Source: Procambarus clarkii (taxonomy: Eukaryota > Arthropoda > Malacostraca > Decapoda > Cambaridae). Taken from it: a stretch of 64,000 nt of DNA. The stretch is from positions 32,454,303-32,518,302 of the forward strand of contig NC_091158.1 in assembly GCF_040958095.1 (NCBI RefSeq). Direction: 5' to 3'. A program made the position numbers and the translations under genes. Within the stretch, counting starts at the first letter, position 1; each line of letters begins with the position of its first letter. The notes under the pieces are model-generated. The model did not search any database. It was not told the origin of the DNA and saw nothing but the letters and a program-made list of their open reading frames with translations. This document shows positions 43,105 to 53,089 of this stretch, piece by piece.

Positions 43105-45141
43105 ATGGCAATTCCACGACCAAGAGATGGCTTCCTGAACCTTGCAGGAATTAACCTCACTGAGGACCAAGTCACTCTCCTAAATCTGGGCATAAACTGT
43201 CATGTTATGTCCAGACCGAGTGAGATGGCCCGGAAAGTAGAGTTGGAAATTCTGTTGGACGACATATTCGACCTCGAGACACAAAAGGTCACTACCAAAG
43301 ATACCTTACAAGCAGAACTTATTGCAGAAGGAGGAAAGAATCGAGGCAACTACAGAAGCACCATACTGTCCCCCGAGCTTAAAGCGGCAGCTAAAAGCCT
43401 TCGTGAGAACAAGGAGATAGTTGTCAGGAGAGGTGACAAGTCGCCAATATATGTCATTCTTAAAAAAGACGAATATCTGGCGAAAATGAACATCATACTC
43501 TCTGACCAAACTAAGTTCCAAAGGGTAATGAAGGACACTACAGCCGAATTAAAAGCAAAGGTCAACAAACTGATCGAAACTGTGAACGCCAAGAAATCCG
43601 GACTCCACCTGCCAAAGATCATTGGGGAATATAAACCTGGATATGCGTATGGAAATGTCAAGACGCACAAGCCTGGAAACCCACTTCGGCCAATCATTAG
43701 CCAGATACCCACACCCACGTACAGACTGGCGAAGCGACTCAACGGCCTGCTGACTCCTTATGTTCCTTGCGCCTTCAGCCTGAAGTCTCCAAAGGAATTT
43801 GTTGACTTACTGCAGGGCACACGGGCCACAGGGATAAGAGCCTCGTTGGACGTAGAATCGCTGTTTACCAACGTACCTGTGGACGAGACAATCGGAATGA
43901 TAGCCGACAGAGTGTATCGTGATCCAGCCTGTACTCCTCTTGACATACCAGAAAATATTCTGAGGAAACTACTCCAAGCTTGTACTAAAGAGGCACCCTT
44001 CTTGAGCCCGGATGGGCACATGTATAAGCAAGTAGATGGGGTCGCCATGGGTTCTCCCCTAGGTGTCCTGTTTGCAAACTTCTACATGGGTACCATCGAG
44101 CAGAAAGTCTTAGTCGACATGAACTTGAAACCGGTCATATACTGCAGGTATGTTGACGACATTTTTACACAGGTACCTGATGTCAGACATCTGCAGGAGC
44201 TGAAGGAGGCATTTGAGCAGAGTTCCGTGCTGCGTTTCACTTACGAGATGGAAAAGGATGGGAAGCTGCCCTTTCTAGATGTAACAGTCATGGAAAAGGG
44301 CGGAGGTTTCCACACTGCAGTCTACACTAAGGAAACAAACATAGGAATGTGCCTAAATGCCAACAGCGACTGCCCAGACAGGTACAAGAGGAGTGTTGTT
44401 AACGCATATGTCGACCGTGGTCTCAGCCACAGCTCAGAATGGAAGCAAGTCGACGAAGAACTCTGTAGGGTAAGGCAGGTCCTAGTCAATAACGGCTTCT
44501 CCAATGGTTTCGTCGAAGACATCATAAGAAGGAAAGTGAAAAGCCATGCAACCTCTGAAGAGACAACTAACACAACACCTATACCCCCTATTAGACTATT
44601 TTACAGGAACTTCTTTTCCACAGCTCATAAAACGGAGGAAAGGGTCCTGAAAGATATTGTTAATAGAAACGTAATCCCTACAGACAAAAATCAGAGGATA
44701 CAACTGACGATTTACTATAAAACCAGAAAAACGGCCAGCCTACTCATGAGAAACTCTCCAGACACAAAACAGAACGCTTTAAAAGAGACTAACGTCGTCT
44801 ATGCCTTCAAATGCCCTCTTGGGGACTGTAAGCTCCAAAAAACCCAGTATATAGGCAAGACAACAACATCTCTTTCTAGGCGTTTAACGATGCATAAGCA
44901 ACAGGGCTCCATTAAGGAACATATAATCTCTTCCCACAACCAAACCATCGCCAGAGAAATCCTAGTAAACAACACAGAAATCATCGATAGATACAGCGAT
45001 AGCAGGCGGCTTGACGTTTGCGAGGCACTACACATCAAGAAGTCAACACCAGCAATCAACAGCCAATTATTGCACAACTATATTCTACCCACCTCAAGAC
45101 TCCGCTCCAATATAGAAGCATCAAGAAATATGGACCAATAG
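43105..45141 (+). CDS. PLE reverse transcriptase / GIY-YIG endonuclease
   Basis: 678 residues. Residues 1-140 form the N-terminal region after the lost start (GGPMAIPRPRDGFLNLAGIN). RT spans about 141-430: KTHKPGNPLRPIISQ at 186-200, LDVESLFTNVP at 248-258, GVAMGSPLGVLFANFYM at 312-328, YVDD at 349-352 and GKLPFLDV at 386-393. The linker 430-560 has IRLFYRNFFSTAHKTEERVL. The GIY-YIG domain spans 560-660: VVYAFKC 564-570, YIGKT 582-586, SLSRRLTMH to 597, and CEALHI near 639-644. The order RT then EN is the standard EN+ Penelope-like layout. The protein would bind its RNA, nick DNA (here apparently inside TA repeats) and prime cDNA synthesis. The frame is uninterrupted, so this copy is young, but the 5' end of the element is absent. 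Confidence 0.93.
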   Translation: MAIPRPRDGFLNLAGINLTEDQVTLLNLGINCHVMSRPSEMARKVELEILLDDIFDLETQKVTTKDTLQAELIAEGGKNRGNYRSTILSPELKAAAKSLRENKEIVVRRGDKSPIYVILKKDEYLAKMNIILSDQTKFQRVMKDTTAELKAKVNKLIETVNAKKSGLHLPKIIGEYKPGYAYGNVKTHKPGNPLRPIISQIPTPTYRLAKRLNGLLTPYVPCAFSLKSPKEFVDLLQGTRATGIRASLDVESLFTNVPVDETIGMIADRVYRDPACTPLDIPENILRKLLQACTKEAPFLSPDGHMYKQVDGVAMGSPLGVLFANFYMGTIEQKVLVDMNLKPVIYCRYVDDIFTQVPDVRHLQELKEAFEQSSVLRFTYEMEKDGKLPFLDVTVMEKGGGFHTAVYTKETNIGMCLNANSDCPDRYKRSVVNAYVDRGLSHSSEWKQVDEELCRVRQVLVNNGFSNGFVEDIIRRKVKSHATSEETTNTTPIPPIRLFYRNFFSTAHKTEERVLKDIVNRNVIPTDKNQRIQLTIYYKTRKTASLLMRNSPDTKQNALKETNVVYAFKCPLGDCKLQKTQYIGKTTTSLSRRLTMHKQQGSIKEHIISSHNQTIAREILVNNTEIIDRYSDSRRLDVCEALHIKKSTPAINSQLLHNYILPTSRLRSNIEASRNMDQ

Positions 45142-45377
45142 GCTTTCTACAAACACTTCTATTCAATATCCATTGTTTCGTGTTCTGTCTTGTGTTGATG
45201 AAATTAATACCCTATTAATACTCTTGTTCTGTCTTGTGTTGATGAAATTAATACCCTATTAATACCACATCTTGTTCTGTCTTGTGTTAATGCCACATCA
45301 CCCCTTCCACCTCACTCAAATGTAGATATAAAATCGGAGATGCGTAAGTTCTATTCAGTTGTGTATTTGTGAACTAA

Positions 45378-45430
45378 AGTCTTTGAAAATGTAATAAGTT
45401 TTACGAAACGCGCTCGTGTCGCGTCAGACT
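45378..45430 (+). ncRNA. Hammerhead-like fold, PLE family 1 right arm
   Basis: Stem I AGTCT (45378-45382) pairs with AGACT (45426-45430). The box TTGAAAA is at 45383-45389. Stem II is GTAA/TTAC around TAAGTT. GAAA is at 45405-45408. Stem III is CGCG/CGCG (45409-45412, 45420-45423), then T45424 and C45425 as the U-H cleavage position. All elements are in hammerhead order. Positions 3 and 8 read U and A in place of C and G and would still pair. Confidence 0.55.
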
Positions 45431-45551
45431 AGAAATAAAAATGAATTTTGGAGAATTGATTTTTGAATTACCTCCAACAGTGAAGCGAAATGTACGAAAG
45501 ATTGAGAAAATTCGTGTTAGAATTATTAATCTTACTTTTTCGGTCATATTT

Positions 45552-45552
<1 letters not shown>

Positions 45553-45628
<76 letters not shown>

Positions 45629-45637
45629 TATATATAT

Positions 45638-45711
<74 letters not shown>

Positions 45712-45752
45712 ATATATATATATATATGTATGTATATATATATATATATATA
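45553..45752. repeat. (TA)n microsatellite with CA/GTA interruptions
   Basis: About 200 bp of TA repeat with CACACACA and GTATGTA variants in the middle. A PLE terminus abuts on each side. Confidence 0.97.
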
Positions 45753-46123
45753 TTAGTATATTGACAACATACTGGGTGTGTGAGGTGATATGCATTTGGG
45801 TGAGGTGATATGTTACAACAAACTGTTGTAACATATCACCTCACCAAAATGCAGGTATATAAGATAAAAGGTTAGGATAGGTTTAAATTATAGCATAGTA
45901 GAACTCTGTTTAGTGTTTGCAGGTTATAGTTGTGTGTGTGTAAACTAAAGTCTTTGAAAATGTAATAAGTTATTACGAAACGCGTTCAAGTGTCGCGTCA
46001 AAGTAGAAAAAAATGAATTTTGGAGAATTGATTTTTCAATTACCATCGACAGTGAAAAGAAACATAAGAAATATTGAGAAAATTCGTGTTAGAATTATTA
46101 ATCTTACTTTTTCGGTCATATTT

Positions 46124-46127
<4 letters not shown>
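45753..46127 (+). mobile_element. PLE family 1 terminal-repeat copy with palindromic head
   Basis: The left part is a 29-bp inverted repeat with 3-bp loop (45792-45820 / 45824-45852, arms ending GATATGTTACAACA). The plus-strand terminal segment follows: hammerhead-like fold (45949-46004) and ORF start [18 protein letters not shown] (46013), cut at [12 protein letters not shown] where (TA)n begins. It is more diverged than the long copies. Confidence 0.75.
45949..46004 (+). ncRNA. Hammerhead-like fold, older PLE family-1 copy
   Basis: Box TTGAAAA, stem II GTAAT/ATTAC (5 bp), GAAA, stem III CGCG/CGCG with loop TTCAAGTGT, then TC. Stem I is degraded (AGTCT against AAAGT). Confidence 0.4.

Positions 46128-46203
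<76 letters not shown>
46128..46203. repeat. (TA)n microsatellite
   Basis: About 38 TA units between two PLE-type termini. Confidence 0.98.
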
Positions 46204-46206
<3 letters not shown>

Positions 46207-46237
46207 ACAATGATCACAAAAACACTGATCCAAGTAT

Positions 46238-46370
46238 GCAGAATAACCACATATGAAAAATAGAAAAAAAATAGAAAAATTTTTTTTTTGATTCTACTTT
46301 GCTCTGATGAAGGCGAATTAGCCGAAAACGCGTTAAGCATTTTCTATTTTTCATATGTGGTTATTCTGCA
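46238..46370. mobile_element. Foldback remnant of a third PLE-like terminal repeat
   Basis: Inverted arms GCAGAATAACCACATATGAA (46238 onward) and its complement (to 46370) enclose a canonical hammerhead-like motif. The right arm ends at (TA)n. The mirror layout equals that of the recognised PLE copies, so I infer a third PLE family. No ORF is present. Confidence 0.5.
46300..46339 (+). ncRNA. Hammerhead ribozyme-like motif with canonical core
   Basis: Stem I TGCT (46300-46303) pairs with AGCA (46336-46339). CTGATGA is at 46304-46310. Stem II GGC/GCC closes around GAATTA. GAAA is at 46324-46327. The palindromic AACGCGTT that follows can form a minimal stem III, better in a dimer, and ends in the UUA triplet before stem I'. 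The core boxes are exact. Confidence 0.55.
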
Positions 46371-46388
46371 TATATATATATATATATA
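46371..46388. repeat. Short (TA)n tract, left flank of Tigger-like element
   Basis: About nine TA units immediately before CAGTGGTACC. Confidence 0.9.
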
Positions 46389-46996
46389 CAGTGGTACCTC
46401 GCATAACGAATTTAATCCGTTCCATGTTCGTCATGTGAAACGGACGTCATACAAAACGAGTGTCCCCCCATGTAACCAGTGTGATGCACTGTGTTTATTG
46501 TGAAATATCCCCAGTGTGCATGACATCAAATGCTCCCCAAAATATAATTTTTCTTTGTAAAATGATAAATTACCATCCCTGAACATGTCTATGTAAAAAT
46601 AATTACCAAATTCCACTTACTTTGGCTGTGAGGGCGTGGAAAAGGTGCGCTGTGACGTCATCAGGGGCTGGTCGCCCGTGTGTGAAGCTCCCAGACACGG
46701 TCGCGCAGGCCATTCAAGCACCGCGTGTTGCCACAAATATATTTTCAAATATTTTTTCTATGCATTTCCAATGCGGTTTTATTTGTTTCTTTTATAGTAT
46801 ATGATGCATATTTGTGACCTTTACAATATGTATACAGTAGAATGTTCATAATTTTCCATGAAACTGTGATACATGTGTCAGTAATGTGTCCACAATAAAT
46901 GTTTATTGTCACAATATTACGTGGTAAAAATTCACTAAAATTACAATATGTACAGTTTCACATACTATTTACACAGTAACACACTGTATTACACAC

Positions 46997-47188
46997 TCAG
47001 TACTTTGGAGGTGCGTAATAGTCAACGAAGTAGTCCATGGTACACAGCGCGACTTTGCTCTCCTTGCACCAGTTACAGATAGATTTTCGTTTCCTGTTTA
47101 TTCGTTGTATGTGCTTGCACATAACGCACTCGCGTGCACCCTTGGCTTTAGTACTTGTAGGTGGTATGTAGCCAAGCTTGTAAAGCAT
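46997..47188 (-). pseudogene. piggyBac transposase C-terminal cysteine-rich fragment
   Basis: The minus-strand open frame of 63 codons has ARECVMCKHIQRINRKRKSI, then CNWCKESKVALCTMDYFVDY. The pattern C-x2-C ... RK ... C-x2-C ... VALC ... (C)F..Y is the C-terminal zinc-binding domain of piggyBac-type (PGBD) transposases. The catalytic domain is missing, and the CF of the usual LC...CF is YF here. It lies within a Tigger-like element, so this is nesting or capture. Confidence 0.55.
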
Positions 47189-47189
47189 A

Positions 47190-47745
47190 AAGTAGTATTG
47201 AAACGATTATAGGAAAAGCTCAATTTGTAAGGTAGTCTTGAAAAGATCGCTTTGTAAGGTCCCCCACAGGAAGAGATTCAGCTAGCCTCAAAGAGTGTCC
47301 ATCAGTCAGGAAGAGATTCAGGTATTCTTGAAAATATCAATGACCACCACCACCACCATGGAAGCCGCTAACACTTCATCTATGCTACTTGTATCAGATG
47401 CATCATCACTGAACGCAGAAAACGATTCATCTATGTATCATCTATGTACATTAGAGATGGCAAGGGTGGAGCTCAGAGCTACACCTGGATATGCTCGCTG
47501 TATCATCCTCATAGTTGCTGTATCACTGGCATCCGACCGTTGTGTTAAGCCCTTATTGCGCCTAGCTTCGCCAATGTTATGACCCTTATGTTCTTCAAAC
47601 AATAGGGTCTGAATTGCACCGACTGAGCACATAGTCTTTCAACACCGTGTGGGACAGGTGTTTGAGAGCCAGAGGCGCATGTGCCACAAATGGTTGCTCA
47701 CGCAGTACTAACCCAGCCAGCAGCCCTTGTCTTTCATATTCGTTA
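47190..47745. other. Interior of Tigger-like element, no clear gene
   Basis: A 95-codon open frame at 47295-47582 (plus) has no recognisable domain. A (CCA)n run, ACCACCACCACCACCATGG, lies at about 47343. Confidence 0.35.
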
Positions 47746-47749
47746 TAGC

Positions 47750-48310
47750 AAAAGGTTCGTTCAGTGTTTGTTGGGTAGGCTGCTCCATTATGACAATCTT
47801 TCATTGTTTCAAATGTGTTCCATTTGTTTTGTATTTGTCACTTACGTCTCAATAATGGAGCAGCCTACCCGACAAACACTGAACGAACCTCTATGACATT
47901 TGTCCATTTTTCAAATTGTTTCAACAGTTCTTTTATTTTTCGTTTTTTTTTTTTTTTTTTAAGAAACATGGAGCAGCCGACCTGTAGACCACCGAACGAA
48001 CCTTTTTGACATTTGTACTGGTTTTCAAAATTCTTCATTTTTTTTATTATATACGTTTTTTTGTATGTAAGAAACATGGAGCAGCCTACCTGCCGACCAC
48101 CGAACGAACCTTTTGCTATAAGACAAATGAAAAATAAATATTGAACACATTTGAAGAAAGGAAAATGTCATAATGGTTTAATCAGTGTATGTAAGGTAGG
48201 CTTCTCCATTATTGAGACGTAAATGACAAATACAAAACAAATGGAACACATTTGAAACAAAGATTGTTATAATGGAGCAGCTTACCTGCCGAACACCGAA
48301 CAAACCTTTT
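47750..48310. repeat. Inverted and direct copies of a 35-bp module
   Basis: The module ATGGAGCAGCCTACC..CGAACGAACC occurs plus at about 47855, 47969, 48076 and 48274 and minus at about 47754 and 48189, with TTTGACATTTGT following several copies. A poly-T run is at 47942-47960. Confidence 0.7.
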
Positions 48311-48610
48311 TGACATTTGTTGTATATCAGACATTTCATTTCTTTTTTCCTACAAAAACGTCAATGCTTTGCAACATCTCAGCAGTCACCCCTTTATATC
48401 CCAGCATCATTAGCATCTTTAAACAAGAACAACATATTTTTATGTGCATCGTCGGAGGCGTCTAAGAATGTGCAAGAAGCAGCGCGACCCCACCATGTGG
48501 TGTTGACGTTACTCAAACCAGCGTTCGTCATATGGGACAATTTGACGCCGATCGGGCCATTCGTTACCCAAAATATTCGTCTTTTGGGGCAATCGTTATG
48601 CAAGGTACCA

Positions 48611-48613
<3 letters not shown>

Positions 48614-48662
<49 letters not shown>
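48614..48662. repeat. (TA)n microsatellite
   Basis: About 24 TA units shared by the right end of the Tigger-like element and a PLE fragment. Confidence 0.98.
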
Positions 48663-48666
<4 letters not shown>

Positions 48667-49183
48667 AAATATGACCGAAAAAGTAAGATTAATAATTCTA
48701 ACACGAATTTTCTCGATCTTTCATACGTTTCCTTTCCCTGTTGGTGGTAATTCAAGACTCCGCTCCAATATAGAAGCATCAAGAAATATGGACCAATAGG
48801 CTTTCTACAAATCACTTCCATTCAATACCCATTGTTTCATGTTCTGTCTTGTGTTTAGGAATTTAATACCCTATTAATACTACCTCACCCCATCCACCTC
48901 ACTCAAATGTAGATATAAACAAATCGAAGATGTGTAAGTTCTATTCAGTTGTGTATGTGTAAGCTAAAGTCATTGAAAATGTAATAAGTTTTACGAAACG
49001 CGTTCAAGTGTCGCGTCAGACTAGAAATAAAAATGAATTTTGGAGAATTGATTTTTGAATTACCACCAACAGTGAAAAGAAACGTACGAAAGATCGAGAA
49101 AATTCGTGTTAGAATTATTAATCTTACTTTTTCGGTCATATTTATTAATATATGTCTACAGGAAAGACTGCTACCAAAATATA

Positions 49184-49187
<4 letters not shown>
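48663..49187. mobile_element. PLE family 1 short mirror pair
   Basis: The minus-strand piece (48663-48753) covers the end of the terminal segment. The join to the plus-strand piece (48754-49187) is at a TCAA shared by both sides. The plus piece has the last 13 codons of the ORF (RLRSNIEASRNMDQ), the 3'UTR, the hammerhead-like fold (48968-49022) and the second ORF start ([18 protein letters not shown]) through CLQERLLPKYTNI to (TA)n. Confidence 0.85.
48968..49022 (+). ncRNA. Hammerhead-like fold, PLE family 1 short copy
   Basis: AGTCA / AGACT stem I (one mismatch), box TTGAAAA (48973-48979), stem II GTAA/TTAC, GAAA, stem III CGCG/CGCG around TTCAAGTGT, then TC. Confidence 0.45.

Positions 49188-49264
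<77 letters not shown>
49186..49264. repeat. (TA)n microsatellite
   Basis: About 39 TA units directly after the PLE codons for YTNI. Confidence 0.98.
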
Positions 49265-49268
<4 letters not shown>

Positions 49269-49412
49269 TTATTTATTTTGGTGTATTGGTGTCCCATATA
49301 TCCATGGGACACAGTCGGCATGGTGGGGTAAATAGCTTCGGCTCCCATCATCTATATATATATATATATAGTTAATATAATATATATAGTATATATTATA
49401 TATATATATAAT
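49265..49412. other. Short spacer with TATA-rich tracts
   Basis: TTTATTTATTTATTTTGGTG, then TCCCATATATCCATGGGA (a small palindrome), then more TA-rich DNA. Confidence 0.5.
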
Positions 49413-50227
<815 letters not shown>

Positions 50228-50237
50228 TATAACATAT

Positions 50238-50632
50238 GTCGTACGTAGTAGCCAGAACGTACGTCTTGGCCTACTATGCAAGGCCCGATTTGCCTAATAG
50301 GCCGAGTGATTTTCTTTATTTTCAATAAATTGTTTCCAATTAGTTTATTTTTTATTGTTATTATATTATATTAAAATCATAAATTATTAACTTAATTGTG
50401 TTAGTTTAGGTTAGGTTAAGATAGGTTAGGTTAGGTAGGTTTGGTTAGGTTCGGTCATATATCTACGTTAATTTTAACACAAATTAAAAAAAATGAACTC
50501 ATACATAATGAAATGGATATTTTTATCATTTCATAAGAAAAAAATATTGAAAAACAAATTCAGGAAAACTTGGCTTATTAGGCAAATCGGGCCTTGCATA
50601 GTAGGCCGAGTATGACGTTCTGGCTACTAGGT

Positions 50633-50636
<4 letters not shown>
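50238..50636. mobile_element. TIR element with TTAGG core, copy 2 (diverged)
   Basis: It starts GTCGTACGTAGTAGCCAGAA and ends TTCTGGCTACTAGGTAC. The inner CCTAA arm is degraded and the TTAGG arm kept (about 50405-50450). Confidence 0.75.

Positions 50637-50637
<1 letters not shown>

Positions 50638-50688
<51 letters not shown>
50638..50688. repeat. (TA)n microsatellite
   Basis: About 25 TA units between two TIR elements. Confidence 0.98.
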
Positions 50689-50693
<5 letters not shown>

Positions 50694-51078
50694 ACCTAGT
50701 AGCCAGAACTCACTTCTCAGCCTACTATGCAAGGCCCGATTTGCCTAATAAGCCAAGTTTTCATGAATTAATGTTTTTTCGTCTACCTAACCTACCTAAC
50801 CTAACCTAACCTAGCTTTTTTTGGCTACCTAACCTAACCTTACCTATATATATAGGTTAGGTTAGGTTAGGTAGGGTTGGTTAGGTTCGGTCATATATCT
50901 ACGTTAATTTTAACTCAAATAAAAAAAAATTGACCTCATACATAGTGAAAAGGGTAGCTTTATCATTTCATAAGAAAAAAATTATAGTAAATAAATTAAT
51001 TCAGGAAAACTTCGCTTATTAGGCAAATCGGGCCTTGAATAGTAGGCTGAGAAGTGAGTTCTGGCTACTAGGTACGAC
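50689..51078. mobile_element. TIR element with TTAGG core, copy 3
   Basis: Both ~84-bp terminal inverted repeats and both arms of the CCTAA/TTAGG hairpin are present. Flanked by (TA)n. Confidence 0.82.

Positions 51079-51154
<76 letters not shown>
51079..51154. repeat. (TA)n microsatellite
   Basis: TA repeat with two TACATATA variants, between TIR copies 3 and 4. Confidence 0.97.
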
Positions 51155-51535
51155 GTCGTACCTAGTAGCCAGAACTCACTTCTCAGCCTACTATGCAAGG
51201 CCCGATTTGCCTAATAAGCCAAGTTTTCATGAATTAATTGTTTTTCGACTACCTAACCTACCTAACCTAACCTAACTTTTTCGGCCACCTAACCTAACCT
51301 AACCTATAGAGATAGGTTAGGTTAGGTTAGGTAGGGTTGGTTAGGTTCGGTCATATATCTTCGTTAATTTTAACTCAAATAAAAACAAATTGACCTCTTA
51401 CATAATGAAATAGGTAGCTTTATCATTTCACAAGAATAAAATTAGAGAAAATATATTAATTCAGGAAAACTTGGCTTATTAGGTAAATCGGGCCTTGCAT
51501 AGTAGGCTGAAAAGTGCGTTCTGGCTACTAGGTAC

Positions 51536-51538
<3 letters not shown>
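51155..51538. mobile_element. TIR element with TTAGG core, copy 4
   Basis: Closest to copies 1 and 3. GTCGTACCTAGTAGCCAGAA and its complement at the ends, internal hairpin CCTAACCTATAGAGATAGG. Confidence 0.82.

Positions 51539-51590
<52 letters not shown>
51539..51590. repeat. (TA)n microsatellite
   Basis: About 26 TA units after TIR copy 4. Confidence 0.98.
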
Positions 51591-51593
<3 letters not shown>

Positions 51594-52516
51594 AAGGGGG
51601 AGTAACCTACAGCGTCATTGGAAAACACAGCCTGGCCAAATATCAATAAGTGTCTAGGGGAGTGAAAGGGTAACAAAAAATAATCCAGTTTACTGGGCAT
51701 TAACATAAATGAACATAACATAAAAAAGAATACAATCTATAAACTCATACACAATGATTTATCCAGCTTCTCAAAGCTGGGCATGATCATCAACAGGTCT
51801 CAAAACTGCATACAATCAGCACTAGCTGACGCCAGGCTCTATCGTGGCGCAGTGGGACACTGGCGCCTATTATGCTGCTAATACCAATACAGGGTGGTGG
51901 AGGTGGTGTCGCAACCATTAACAAATGAGGTATGAGGAATCAATATCATATACAGCACAATGGCATCACTTAATCCTCAGGTACCCACCTCACTAAGATA
52001 TATAACAGCACCTATCACCTGGTATAAAGGATGCACAATGGTAGAATTGATCCATGGTATACATTACTGCAACATGACAAGTATCCTAGCAGTCAAATGA
52101 CACAAATAAGGTCACAAAACCCGGACCGTAGTGGCAACACATGCGCTCGACTGAGAAAATCAAAGAGTGACCGCCCAGAGCCATGCTGGCCGGGAGCGAC
52201 ACTGTATCCACCTCTATGAGTCAGCTGACTCCTCTCTTTCAAATATCTCAAGCTCATATACAGACATATCTTGATCAAGAACTTCTAATTCATATATCAA
52301 CAAAATAAAGGCTATAATACACAACCTTACATAATAATACATATCAATAATTCAGTACATTAAAGATTATATCATGATATAAAAATATGTGAACAAAGAA
52401 TTCATATTGGCAAGACATGGTAACACTGGCGGGAGAGGGGAGGAGGGGTTAAGGGAGGATTTCAAGACGTCTGCCAGCCAGTCATTATACATAAGTATAC
52501 ATGAATACAATATAAA

Positions 52517-52581
<65 letters not shown>

Positions 52582-53089
52582 CATGTGCATCAAAACTATG
52601 TCTATGTGGTATACATCTCACAGTGCCAAAATCTAATTTAATGTTAAAGGACAATGTAATGAACAATAATGAAAGGGAAATTACACAGTATACATGACAG
52701 TAATACATCCGAGACCTAAATTTATACATTCTCCATCATAGTTCACATAATATTTCCTATACAGCATTCCATAATATAAGCATATACGGATGTTTTTCAA
52801 GCTAAATGATATTAGGTTACTGCTATTCACTAGACTTCTAATATATATCCACAAATACATGGCAAGGACTTATGGTACAGATATATAATATACATAGATA
52901 TATGTGACATACATTAGCAATACACATTTAATACTAGTGTGTTGTCGAAAAAAGAATAACTACATAAATTAATATTCATGACACTAGGCTAATCAGCCAA
53001 GACATCACTATACAGCTTGAGCACATCATACACCAGCTACAGTATGATCATACTGGTGTATGTGTGGTCATAACACCACCTCACACCCA
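51591..53089. other. Unique-looking stretch with one (TA)n tract
   Basis: A (TA)n run lies at 52518-52577. No convincing open frame, RNA gene or recognised repeat in the rest. AT-rich. Confidence 0.5.

Larger units (their letters stand above)
43018..45553 (+). mobile_element. Penelope-like element family 1, right arm of head-to-head pair
   Basis: It contains the longest PLE ORF in the window, a 3'UTR (45142-45370), the hammerhead-like fold and the repeated terminal segment with a second ORF start at 45441 ([18 protein letters not shown]), and ends at (TA)n. The ORF frame is open upstream of the first ATG to about 43020 (HLDILTDQHHLSTETRIIKK), so the element is truncated there at the join with the left arm. 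ORF-start sequence at the 3' end is the pseudo-LTR arrangement known for PLEs. Confidence 0.9.
46389..48613. mobile_element. Tigger/pogo-like DNA transposon, degenerate
   Basis: The left terminus CAGTGGTACCTCGCATAACG and the right terminus (complement of CAGTGGTACCTTGCATAACG) form the inverted ends. TA lies on each side, the Tc1/mariner/pogo target. 2225 bp. No DDE transposase frame is visible. Instead the interior carries a piggyBac-type C-terminal fragment (46997-47188) and several inverted copies of a ~35-bp module (47750-48310). Confidence 0.75.

Noticed and set aside
47295-47582. 95-codon frame (MSISQEEIQVFLKISMTTTT) as a transposase remnant.
   Set aside because: No DDE or HTH motif seen. 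It contains a (CCA)n run and no similarity I can name.
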